From Turnera subulata (lineage: Eukaryota; Streptophyta; Magnoliopsida; Malpighiales; Passifloraceae): a stretch of 64,000 nucleotides of DNA. Both the position numbers and the translations under genes were made by a program. The stretch is from positions 4,335-68,334 of the forward strand of contig JAKUCV010001557.1 in the NCBI GenBank assembly GCA_028386065.3, given 5' to 3'. This document shows positions 12,550-22,229 of this stretch, piece by piece; within the stretch, counting starts at the first letter, position 1, and every line of letters begins with the position of its first letter. Under the pieces are notes generated by a model. The model was not told the origin of the DNA, ran no database searches, and was given only the letters and a program-made list of their open reading frames with translations.

Positions 12550-15500
12550 TGTAATGACCCAGGTAAAATTTTCGTGAGTTTTACCATTCTGTTTTGACTT
12601 TTACGGTGGTTAATAAAAATTTTTCGCGGTTAAACAATAATTTTACCAATCCGAGTCAATTTTCATTATTTTTACTACTCTCAAAATAACAGTTATTATT
12701 ATTATTATTAATTTCTAATCAGACATTAATTGTAATATTATTATATTATTTAGCTATGATAATTATATTCCAATAATTTACTAATTATAATTTAGAAAGA
12801 AATTTCATCTTTTACTTCCATGATATTCAATAAATTAATCTTTGGTTATTTATTTTGAAATTTTATAAAAAAAATAATTGTTGAATTATGTTTATGTTTC
12901 ACAATGGTTAAGTTAATGTCAAAACACAAGGTTTAGTGTAGTTTTGATCGATACGACGTAGTTTTGGAGAAACCAAAACATAAAACACAAGGAGAGCTGC
13001 GTTTTGACCAAGGTGTTGACTGGTGCTTGTGGACGTCCAAAACGACGTCGTTTTGTGTGTCGGCAAGGCTGAATTGTTTGCCCGACAACACATTATTTTT
13101 GTGCCCCACTCCCTTTCTTTTCCCTTTCCTTTCTTCTTTTTCCTTCCCCTTCTTTCTTTTCTCCACCTCTACCCAGTTCCCTCACGCTCCCCTACCTCCT
13201 TCCTTTTCCTTCTTTTCTTTTTCTTTCTTCCTCCTTTCCTCTTCCTCTCCCTCACATCTCTCTCTCACCACTGAACCCAACCCCCAACCGTGTGCACCGC
13301 CACCGAACCACCACGCGTAGGCCACCACCACCATCTCTTCTCCTCCTCCCTACCGCGTCGCCACCGCAGCCGTCTCTGCAGGTCGCCGCCACTGTTCTGT
13401 GGGGACAACCCGACGAGGCGACCGCTTGCTGCACCTGCCGCCGTCGTCTGCAACCAACAGGTCGTCGTCACCACGCCTCCTCCTTCCTCCTTCTCCTCCC
13501 CATCGCGCCGCCTCCTCGTCGACCATCCGTCCTCTCTCGCCTTGCTCCTCCTTCTCCATCTTCCCCTGTCGCCGTCGCCGCCTCACCCCGATCTGGTTCG
13601 TGCCGTTCGATCTCCTCCGCCTCTGCTCACGACCCGAAGCCGGAGACGCCAACGGGGAAGCTGCTGCTTGCGTCGCCGACCACGTGGTTGTGAGGGTAAG
13701 GACGGCCTTTACCTTTTCCTCCATGGCTCCCTTCTTTTCTTTTATCCCGATTGTGGATGGATTGGACTGATCGAGTGCGTTTTTGTTGATGTTTTGGGAA
13801 TTTGATGTTTCCGGTGGAGTTGCCGTGAGTGTAGGTGCTAGAATTTTGGACTGTGGACATGGTGAGTGGTGGAATGTGGTCACTGGAGGGTTGCCGGGGC
13901 ATGGCGGGTGTGATGATGGAAAGGACGTGTGGTGGGAAGGATTTGGTGTTTGGTGGAATGGCGAACAGTAGCCGAGAAGGGTCCGTCAACAGTGTTTCTG
14001 GCCGGATTCCGGCGAGCCTCCGACGTCCCGGGAATTTTCCAGCAAGCTCGGAAACGGACTTTGGGTAAAAACCCGAGCCTTGGACCATCCACATGCATCC
14101 TTAACGAACCCGAACAATATAAAACCGACTCGGACACTAAAACACCGACTCGGACACTAAAACGACAATTAATTAACGATTAATTAAGTTAATTAATAAA
14201 ACCAATGATTTTAATTTATGCAAAGTTTTTATCTATAATTTATTTATTAAATTATGCATTTACTTAATTTATGTCATTATTTTATGCTTTTGTTTATTTA
14301 TTTTATGTTTTATTTAATTTTTTCAATTGGGCTATAAAAAAAGGCCCATAGCATTTTAATTGACGGTTTAAATTTTATTTACTCGTAAAGGCCCATTGAA
14401 TTTAATTTTCCGTTTCATCTATTTTTATTGGGCTAAATATAAATAAAAGGCCCATGTCGTTTATTTATTTTAATTATGTTATTTATTTACTTTAATTATG
14501 TCTTTTACTTATTTAATTTTCGAATTATGTTAATATTAGTTTCAACCTCCGTTGGGCTAAACGTTCGTGAAGGCCTACCGAGTCAATTCTTAATTTCTTT
14601 ATTTATATCTAAATTGAATTTACATTATAAAGGATTAGATATAAATAAATATAGTTTTGCAATTATAAACTAAAATGATGATAATTTGTATTTTAGTTAT
14701 TACAGATTTTTTCTTTATAAATAAATATAAATATATACATATGTACGATCGTATGTGATTACAAGGTATATATATTTTACAATAATTACTTAAGCATATA
14801 TATACATGTAAATAAGTATTTAATAATTTAATTTACGGATTTAAAAAAGATATTATACATACAATATTTTGACGTATTTATTTATTTCATTACTATGTCG
14901 CAAATAATTATGGAAATAATAAAAAAGAACCGATAAGCCGTCTAATAACTGTTAACCGACTTCATGCATGATCATCTTGTTTGTGCATTATAAGTGATTG
15001 CTGTTGCTATATTATAGGGATATCAAGGCTTAACCGGATGTTGGCTTCCGAGGAGTATCACTATCAGGTGAGGTTGCATATACGTCATTCCACCCGTGAT
15101 AGCCGGGATGGTTGGTCTTGGAACCACATCGGTTCCATTGCATCTTATGGTTTATTGTTGTTGATAACTTGCGTTATTCGGTGATAATTGTTGTGAGGTT
15201 TGATAGTAATAGATATATGCCTATTTGCTTTGTTGGATGTGTTCTGTTGTTTGATTGAATTGCTGAGTTGAGACTTTAAATTATGAACTATTGATATTGT
15301 TAATAAATTGGAATTAATGAAATGGATATGAATTGTGATAATGGACTGATAATTGATGATAAGAGGAATAATTGAGTTGATGATGATAATGATAAGTGTC
15401 ATGTGATAAGTAGGGGTACGACTGTGGTTAGAGATCTATTCTGTGGTGGCCATGATCTGGTATTGGTTTTGGGGATGTTGATCCCGGTTTGTTATTGGGG

Positions 15501-16982
15501 TGTTGACCCCGGGTTTTGGATTTGGGGATGTTGATCCCGGTTATGGTTTAGGTATGGCACCCAGAATAGGTCGATAACCAGGTACGACCCTAACTTATCC
15601 ATGACGGGGCCGGAAGATAAAATTGGTAAATTAATTGATTAAATTCTTTTAGACTTAGCTCACACATGTTTGGCCCGAAAGATAAAATCGGTTAAATAAT
15701 TAATTTCTTTTGGCCTTGGCTCAGTCATGTCTTGGATGAATTTCTGTTTTGTCTTTAGCTGGTATTTCCTCTCCTTGGTATACGGTTGCCTGCGTATTAT
15801 TGTTTGTCCTTGACTGTGCTTAAATGTATCGGTAGATTTTGAGATTGCTTTGATGGCTGTAATGTGATATGTTCATATGCATGATGTCATGATCATACTC
15901 TGGGAGGTCGTCAGTCCTCGGTATAGTCGGTTGACTGTGGACGGTATGGGTTACTGGTCTGCGGTTGTTAGTTGTTGTTGTTGGTCGTGAGTAGTCTATT
16001 GTTGTTGGCATCGGTTGCCAGGTGTCCTTGTTTGTTGTCGGTTTCTTTGATAATTGTCATATAAGTATCACTTGTCGTTTTGGGGTCGGATATTGAGATG
16101 TTGGTTGTCGGTTGTGGTCGACGGTTGAGATCGAACTTAAATAGAATTGTTGTTGTGGTTACGAGTTGCTGTGGTGACTACTGTTACCGTGTTGTGTTGT
16201 GATTCTACCCGGAGACCTGGTTGTGATGTTGTTTGGGTAAAGTCCGTGCAGGTTGCCGGCTACCCGGTGTGCGAGGCTCACGAGATTTGAGATTGTTGTT
16301 TTGGTACCGGGTTAGATGATCGACAAGCACAGTAACAGTTTGTTATCATACGATGAGGAACCTTTGTTGAGTATATTCTGTCAAGACTAGAGTATGTGTT
16401 GCATAGTCTGTTGAGTCTGGGTCAGTTACCCAATATGTAGTTGAGTTAAGGTGTCTTGGTCGGGCACTAGTGTATTGTACAGTCTACGAGGTGTCGAGTG
16501 TCAGTGCATTGCATAGTCGATGGGGTGGACATTTGCATAGTCTGCATTGTTCTTTGGCAGTATTTGTTGTGTGTGTTGTTCACTACTCGTATGCCATAAT
16601 GTTGTGCTCCTGTTGTTATGTATATGCTATGTTGTTTATCATGGGTTATGTGTCGGTGAGATTATGGAGAATCTCACCCCTCACCTGCCCCATCGGCAGG
16701 CCACGATGTTCTTTGTGCAGGTATGCATCATGGCAGGCTGCGGCATCTCCTCTGACGGTTCCGGATCCATAGTGCTGCATTGAGTCGATTCATACTTTTG
16801 CTGTGGTTATTAAAATTGCTTCCGTTGTGCATATAATATTGTTGTACCCGAGATCGGTAGTGTGATGTAAACTTTGGGCCACTGGGCCGGTTTACTATTG
16901 TATTTACACAGTTTGTGCCACGTGTCGACACTGTTGTTCGGTAAATACTGTTAGTCGGGTAAATAGTAGTTGGGGTGTTTCA
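12550..16982 (+). repeat. LTR 4, the 3'-terminal LTR (4433 bp)
   Basis: Runs from TGTAATGACCC to GTGTTTCA and ends the array exactly at an LTR boundary. Its first 1.5 kb is almost identical to LTRs 2 and 3. From about 14100 on it differs more: a 20-bp tandem duplication at 14124-14163, small indels near 14362-14450, and many substitutions to 16982. The palindrome is at 13038-13055. Confidence 0.88.
14124..14163 (+). repeat. 20-bp tandem duplication in LTR 4
   Basis: ACCGACTCGGACACTAAAAC occurs twice in direct tandem. LTRs 2 and 3 have one copy at the equivalent place. Confidence 0.9.
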
Positions 16983-16987
16983 CTTAG
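16983..16987 (+). repeat. Target-site duplication of Ty3 element E2, left copy
   Basis: CTTAG lies between the end of the array (16982) and the TG of the next LTR (16988). It is repeated at 20608-20612. Confidence 0.85.
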
Positions 16988-17891
16988 TGATGCAAATCAC
17001 CTAGGCAAGCTTAGAGACTGGAAGAATAATGCACGTCAAGGCGACAATAGAGGAAGCAATAACGACAAGCAAGGAACTTGGATGTATTCTAACAAGCTCA
17101 AAGTTCATCATCACAAGCTCACTTTTAGAATCATGTCCAAGATTCGTTCTCACAAGAAATTCAAGAAGAGATGGAGAATAAGCTTGGAGAAGAGTGGGGC
17201 CTACGATGACAATCTAGCTGGAGAAAGTAGGGCCCACGTCGACATCAATTATTTTTATTATTTTAGTTTAGCCGAATTTTATTATTTATGAATTATAATT
17301 TCGGCTTGGTGTTATTTATTATTTGGGCCATTAATTGTTAGGCTTTAGTTATTTAAGTTGGGTTTATTTTTATTTATAAAGCCTAGTCCATTAGGGAATT
17401 GGAATTACAAATCCAATCCACTTTGGAGTTAGGGTTACTGTTCACGTGAATAGTACCCGCGTGAATAGTAACATAAAGTCGTTTTATTTTGTTTTATTAT
17501 TTTAGTTACAAGTCCAAGTCCATTAGGGTTTAGTATTAGACTAGTATAAATAAGACCCTTGGGGTTCATATTTTGGGGGGTGATTATTGTTTGAGTTTAG
17601 ATAGCTTTTTGCTAATAAAGTTGGAGGTTCTCTTAAACCTTGTTTTGCAAGTTAGATGGATTTCTCTCTTGTTTATTTTAGGGATTGTGTTTACTTATCA
17701 AGTAATTGAATTGCTTGTGGCGTTTACAAGATTCCTTGTGTTTATTACTCTATTGTTGCTTAACGCCTTTGTTGTGTTTTGAGGTGATAGAGGTAATCAC
17801 TAAAGCTTTTGGTTGAATTGATTTCTGATCTTGGTGACTCGATTGAATCGGAGGTGCTATCTAGCTTTGTTCTGGTAGTGTTGCCGTATCA
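16988..17891 (+). repeat. 5' LTR of E2 (904 bp)
   Basis: Starts TGATGCAAATCACC and ends TTGCCGTATCA. It contains a TATA-like site (AGTATAAATAAG near 17541) and short ACTGTTCACGTGAATAGTA repeats near 17430-17470. Confidence 0.85.
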
Positions 17892-18729
17892 TCTTGGTAG
17901 CGGAGCCTAGGTATCAATTTCAACTACGTATCCCTTTACTTTTCTGCAATTTAGTTTTCTGTTCTTTGTGTTCTTTGTGTTGCCGAAATTTATATTTTAA
18001 AAAAAAAAAAAAGTTTCGAGTTACTGTTCACAGTACTGTTCCCGTCACTGTTCATCGTTACTGTTCACTGTGACTGTTCATCGGTGCTACTGTTCACGCA
18101 GGAAAAAAAAAAAAAAAAAAAAAGTTGCTGCGATTGTGAAGTCGATTTGGTGGAGAAGTTGAATTTCTCGGTTGATTGTTTTCTGTTGTTTGTTGGAATC
18201 GATTTGGTGGCAGCAATTAGTAAATTAAAAAAAAAAAGGTGAAATCGACTTGGTGATTGAAGGAATTCGGCAAGTGTTTGTTTTGAATTGCAGGAATTTG
18301 CTTGATTGGGATACTTTCCGCAGGTTGTTAGGGTATCTAGTTGGGTAACTTTCTTTGATTCTGCTGATTTGTTGTGTTCTTTTATTTCAGCCTATCGAAT
18401 TGAGCAATCTTTGTGTCTTATTGTTCAATTACTACAATATTCTTCACATACATTATCTTGTTCTTGTGTGTGACTATCTTATCTTTCAGGAGTTATCTTG
18501 CCTCTAGAATCGAATTGTCTTACTTCTTGATTAGGAATTCGTTGACTCTTTCTTGAAGTGTTGCAGGTTGTTTGTTATTTGATAAGATTTACTAGTCCCA
18601 AAGAATAAACAAAGTGAGATTTCAGGAGAGGTAAAAGGCGAGTGTTCCATCAATTGCCACGAGAGACAAACACGAGGGATACACGTGAGGAGCTTTTATT
18701 ACTAATCAGTTTCTTGCAGGTATCACATC
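17892..18729 (+). other. Leader of E2 with primer binding site and ACTGTTC repeats
   Basis: Begins TCTTGGTAGCGGAGCC, the likely primer binding site. Homopolymeric A runs occur at about 18000-18012, 18103-18122 and 18229-18238. Between them, 18021-18102 holds six copies of ACTGTTC in direct orientation. No open frame of note. Confidence 0.6.
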
Positions 18730-19497
18730 ATGTCTGGAGGGAGTAATTCTGGTGAGGGGACGCCCGTAACCATGGAGACCATAGAGAGGTTATTTCAGCA
18801 ACTTGCTGAGATGAATGCTAAAATGGATCGGCAAGCACAATCCATTCAAGAGCTTTCTATTGCAAGGGTGGCGCCAAGAGAGGAAGAACTGCCTGATACT
18901 AGGCGTGTGCTGAATGCTCAACTCAAGGAAGATGGTGTTGGTCAAAGGGCGAATATTTTCCAAACAAGATGCTTGGTGAATGACAAAGCATGTAGCTTGA
19001 TTATTGATGGAGGAAGCTGCACCAATATGGTTAGTTCAATGCTAGTGGATCGCATGGGATTGGCATGGCAAAAGCATCCTAAACCTTACAAGTTACAAAG
19101 GAAGAATGATATGGGAGAAATCGAGGTAATCAAACAAGTCCTTGTTCCTTTTTCCATTGGCCGATATTTTGACCAAGCATTGTGTGATGTTGTGCCTATG
19201 GATACGTGTCATCTGTTGTTTGGTAAACCCTGGAAATATGATAGAAGAGTTGTGCATGATGGGTTCAAGAATTGGTATTCTTTTACCATGGGAGAAAGGA
19301 GAGTTTCACTTGCACCCTTGTCTCCAAAGGAAGTTTATGAAGATCAAATGCATGTGAAGAGGAGTGTGGAGGCATGGCAAAAGGAGAAAGAGGCCGAATC
19401 TTGTCACACTAGTAAGGAAGAGAGGGAGGCTGAGAGCCTAGCAAAAGGAGAGCTAGAGAGGAAGGCTGAGAGCCTTGCAAAAGGAGAGGAGAGTTAA
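18730..19497 (+). CDS. Gag N-terminus fused to aspartic protease (E2)
   Basis: 255 codons ending at TAA 19495-19497. Residues 1-55 resemble the start of a Ty3/gypsy gag (a short helical METIERLFQQLAEMN-type segment) but lack the capsid and zinc knuckle. From about residue 60 it becomes a retropepsin-like protease: RRVLNAQ entry, a catalytic loop with IIDGGSCTN near residue 91, and a CHLLFGKPW segment near residue 157. The catalytic triplet is DGG, which is also seen in element B and so is probably normal for this lineage. The tail from about residue 214 is Lys/Glu-rich. The same frame stays open beyond the TAA to 19809. In an autonomous relative this protease would cut the gag-pol polyprotein; here only the protease segment is kept. 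Confidence 0.75.
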   Translation: MSGGSNSGEGTPVTMETIERLFQQLAEMNAKMDRQAQSIQELSIARVAPREEELPDTRRVLNAQLKEDGVGQRANIFQTRCLVNDKACSLIIDGGSCTNMVSSMLVDRMGLAWQKHPKPYKLQRKNDMGEIEVIKQVLVPFSIGRYFDQALCDVVPMDTCHLLFGKPWKYDRRVVHDGFKNWYSFTMGERRVSLAPLSPKEVYEDQMHVKRSVEAWQKEKEAESCHTSKEEREAESLAKGELERKAESLAKGEES

Positions 19498-20128
19498 AAA
19501 GAAAATATAAGAGAAGAAAAGAAAGAGCAAGCCGAGAGTGAGAGAAGAAAAGAAGCCTCAAAAGAAATTGTGTTAAAAGGCTCAAATGAGAGAGAAGTGA
19601 GGGTTGAATATGAGGAAAAGAAGAGTTTATTTGTACTCTTATACAAGGAAGCTTGGTTTAAAGCTAACCTTAACCCTTGTCTTTCCAGAAGTGATGTGTT
19701 TCTTTTGCAGGTTCCTAAAGATGCTTGTCCTAAAAGATTGCCGGCCCTAGGAGAAGAAGTTCTATACATAGGGCGCCGATTACAATCAAAAGGGAGCATC
19801 AGGTTTTAAGTTCCTTTTCTATGACTTTAATGCCTAAATTGGATAACATAATGAGTAATTTAAATTCTTACTTTATTGGTTTTCATCCACATAAATTACT
19901 TGTTACGCATACTTCTGAGTTATTGTTTTGGAAGGAACAAATTAATGCTACTTGCATGTTGCTTGATCCGAGAGGCGAAGCTAGAAGCTTGAAGCTTGAT
20001 CCTTTGTGCATAATGATTGGTTCGCAAGGTGAGTATAGTGTTCGTACTACTTTCGATATTGCTAAATTTCCTCCAATTGATTTTGTAGGTATCGATTCGA
20101 GGACGAATCGTTTTGAGGAGGGAGGGAA
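19498..20128 (+). pseudogene. Pol remnant of E2: linker and C-terminal tail
   Basis: 19570-19809 continues the frame of the protease ORF. It is Glu/Lys-rich, then has an FVLLYKEAWFKANL stretch that in relatives lies between protease and reverse transcriptase. After a frameshift, 19821-20128 ends with the typical pol tail (GEYSVRTTFDIAKF, then an EEGGNDAN end) that runs into the 3' LTR. The reverse transcriptase, RNase H and integrase core that should lie between are missing. Confidence 0.65.
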
Positions 20129-20607
20129 TGATGCAAATCACCTAGGCAAGCTTAGAGACTGGAAGAATAATGCACGTCAAGGCGACAATAGAGGAAGCAA
20201 TAACGACAAGTAAGGAACTTGGATGTATTCTAACAAGCTCAAAGTTCATCATCACAAGCTCACTTTTAGAATCATGTCCAAGATTCGTTCTCACAAGAAA
20301 TTCAAGAAGAGATGGAGAATAAGCTTGGAGAAGAGTGGGGCCCACGATGACAATCTAGCTGGAGAAAGTAGGGCCCACGTCGACATCAATTATTTTTATT
20401 ATTTTAGTTTATATCAAGTAATTGAATTGCTTGTGGCGTTTACAAGATTCCTTGTGTTTATTACTCTATTGTTGCTTAACGCCTTTGTTGTGTTTTGAGG
20501 TGATAGAGGTAATCACTAAAGCTTTTGGTTGAATTGATTTCTGATCTTGGTGACTCGATTGAATCGGAGGTGCTATCTAGCTTTGTTCTGGTAGTGTTGC
20601 CGTATCA
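20129..20607 (+). repeat. 3' LTR of E2 (479 bp, internally deleted)
   Basis: Matches the 5' LTR at both ends but lacks about 425 bp, corresponding to roughly 17270-17697, including the TATA-like region. The deletion joins TAGTTTA to TATCAAG, with only a couple of bases of possible overlap. Confidence 0.85.
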
Positions 20608-20612
20608 CTTAG
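20608..20612 (+). repeat. Target-site duplication of E2, right copy
   Basis: CTTAG directly after the 3' LTR, identical to 16983-16987. Confidence 0.85.
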
Positions 20613-21160
20613 TTTTATAATTTTTTAAAATCCTTAAAATTTTAGTCATAATGACAGGTTAACCGGTCGAAATTTCCTTAAATTCTAGTTTTCCTCAAAA
20701 GTTTAGTCATAATGACAGCTTAACGGGTCAAAGTTTCCTTAAATCCTAATTTTAATGATTTTTCAAAACCCTTAGTCCCCTTAAATTCAGGCCTAATTTT
20801 AATGATTTTATTAATGGTTGTGGAATGTAATATCTAGTCATCGAAAACAAATTCCTCAATTTTTCCGCGTGCTTACTAAATAATTGGTCAAAATTTTTAA
20901 TTCTAGTTTTAATAATTTTTAAAAATTTTATTAGTTTATCTTGGCAGTTACATATGCCAATTAAATGCCAATTAATTGGTGGTTGACAATCTATTTCTTT
21001 TCTAATCAGAAATAATAAATAATTTTTTAAAAAAATTTATAATATTTTAGGAAAACCAAAATGGAAAAAATAGGAATAAAGATAACTACAAATGTTTATA
21101 ATTGATTTAGAAGACAAAAGTAGGAAAGAATTAAAATAACATTAAAAAAATTCAGGCACG

Positions 21161-21180
21161 GTGGGCCCACGTCCACGTGG
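21161..21180. promoter_or_regulatory. Palindromic GTGGGCCCAC followed by a G-box CCACGTGG
   Basis: GTGGGCCCAC at 21161-21170 is a perfect palindrome and fits the class II TCP consensus GTGGNCCCAC. CCACGTGG at 21173-21180 is a palindromic G-box (bZIP/bHLH type). They sit about 400 bp before the likely first exon. Function is inferred from known motifs. Confidence 0.5.
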
Positions 21181-21332
21181 CGCCACATGTCGCTTACTAA
21201 GTGGATAACCTGCTAGGGAAGGTAAAAATGACGATTCTTTTAGGGATTTATCAGGTTCAGGGACAAAAAATCGGCGAAAAATTCTTTAAGGACAACTCTT
21301 GAGAAATTGACAAAGAAGGACACTAAAAAAAT

Positions 21333-21422
21333 TTAACTCACTATTTAATTATTAGATTTAAAGTTAAATTAATAAAATTAACTTACTATTTATTTATTAG
21401 TTTTAAAGTTAAATTAATAAAA
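21333..21422 (+). repeat. 45-bp tandem duplication
   Basis: Two 45-bp AT-rich units, 21333-21377 and 21378-21422, differing at a few bases, upstream of the endosulfine gene. Confidence 0.85.
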
Positions 21423-21559
21423 TTAATTGTATTTAATGATTTTTTTTAAAGAGTGTGCAAATGGGGAGGGAGTAATATTTTGGGAGTTTCTCCTAGAACA
21501 CGTGTCTTTTCCGGGTGAGTTTATTATTTTTCTTTTCACTTTTCTTGGAAAGGGGACCG

Positions 21560-21814
21560 AGGGAGAGAGAGAGGGATAAGAATATTATCATTACCGTGTG
21601 TCTGAGTGAGTCCATACATAACAATAACATACACATTACACAAAGGAAAATCGTTTAACGCGATTGTCTGTGCAGATAACAGACCCACACACAGAGGCAA
21701 CAACAAAGCCCTTGTCGTGTTGATTTTATTTATATTGCTCTTTTATTATTCAAATTTCCCAAATCCATTCCTTTTCTGATCCGAAACCTTCCCCCCAAAA
21801 AACAACTACTAGAG
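21560..21814 (+). other. Probable non-coding first exon (5' UTR) of the endosulfine gene
   Basis: A GA-rich run (GAGAGAGAGGG near 21565) is followed by CT/AC-rich leader-like DNA and a consensus plant splice donor AGAG|GTTTGT at 21814/21815. No ATG-initiated frame of note. The gene has its ATG just after an intron acceptor at 28669, so a separate upstream 5' UTR exon is expected. The start is a guess. Confidence 0.5.
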
Positions 21815-22189
21815 GTTTGTAGCTTCTCCGCTTTCCCATTTGAATAATTCATTTGGTTTTGTTTTCGAATGAATGTATGTTCATTCATTTTGTTGTTGTT
21901 ACTTATGCGCTTTTGATTGCTGGATGATCCTACTTAACTTCCATGTTTAATCGCTTGTTGATTTTGTATTGTATTGTACTGTATTGTTGAGATCTTTGAT
22001 CCTTCTGCTGGATTCTTTTTAAGGTGGTGGCTGTGTTAGTAAGTCTTATCTATCAAAGGCTCAAAATGTTTCAGGTGTTATGTATTTTTTTGATCGATCT
22101 AGCTTCCCAAAACACTTGACTTCCCAGTTAGGGTACAAAAATTAAGCATTCCTTAATGATTTTCTCAGTTTGGCTACTTCTTGGCTGCA

Positions 22190-22190
22190 T

Positions 22191-22229
<39 letters not shown>
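22190..22229 (+). repeat. Compound microsatellite (TA)n(CA)n
   Basis: Alternating TA then CA dinucleotides for about 40 bp inside the 5' UTR intron. Confidence 0.95.

Larger units (their letters stand above)
1..16982 (+). mobile_element. Tandem array of a non-autonomous LTR retrotransposon (four LTRs, three mini-interiors)
   Basis: The same unit repeats head to tail, with LTR 3' ends at 2478, 7312, 12142 and 16982 (spacings 4834, 4830 and 4840) and LTR starts at 2886, 7720 and 12550. Each LTR begins TGTAATGACCC and ends GGGGTGTTTCA. Each is followed by TTTTGGTAGCGGAGC, which resembles a primer binding site, and preceded by the purine tract AAGGAGGGTAGAA. The array therefore reads LTR-int-LTR-int-LTR-int-LTR, the form expected from unequal recombination between LTRs of neighbouring or sister copies. 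No gag, protease, reverse transcriptase or integrase domain is present in any frame. The open frames inside it are repeated identically only because the DNA is repeated. The first LTR begins upstream of the window. The purine-tract context resembles Ty3/gypsy (Tekay/Del-type) elements, which is an inference. Confidence 0.9.
16988..20607 (+). mobile_element. Ty3/gypsy element E2, protease-only, non-autonomous
   Basis: A 3.6-kb element with LTRs at 16988-17891 and 20129-20607, a CTTAG target-site duplication on both sides, a primer binding site at about 17895 (TGGTAGCGGAGC) and a polypurine tract GAGGAGGGAGGGAA before 20129. Its interior carries a gag-like N-terminus joined directly to an aspartic protease and the extreme C-terminus of pol. 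Reverse transcriptase, RNase H and integrase core are absent. It needs enzymes in trans. Element B at 39543-43853 has the same architecture. Confidence 0.85.
20613..21560 (+). other. AT-rich region upstream of the endosulfine gene
   Basis: No coding frame. It holds two local tandem duplications: a roughly 61-bp one starting at 20641 and 20702 (shared TTTAGTCATAATGACAG), and a 45-bp one at 21333-21377 and 21378-21422. A GC-rich regulatory-looking patch lies at 21161-21190. The 3' part is probably promoter and 5' UTR of the gene that follows. Confidence 0.55.

Noticed and set aside
1..16982. Tandem repeat as a classic satellite or rDNA spacer
   Set aside because: Unit boundaries carry TG...CA ends, a primer-binding block and a purine tract, so it is an LTR-element array.
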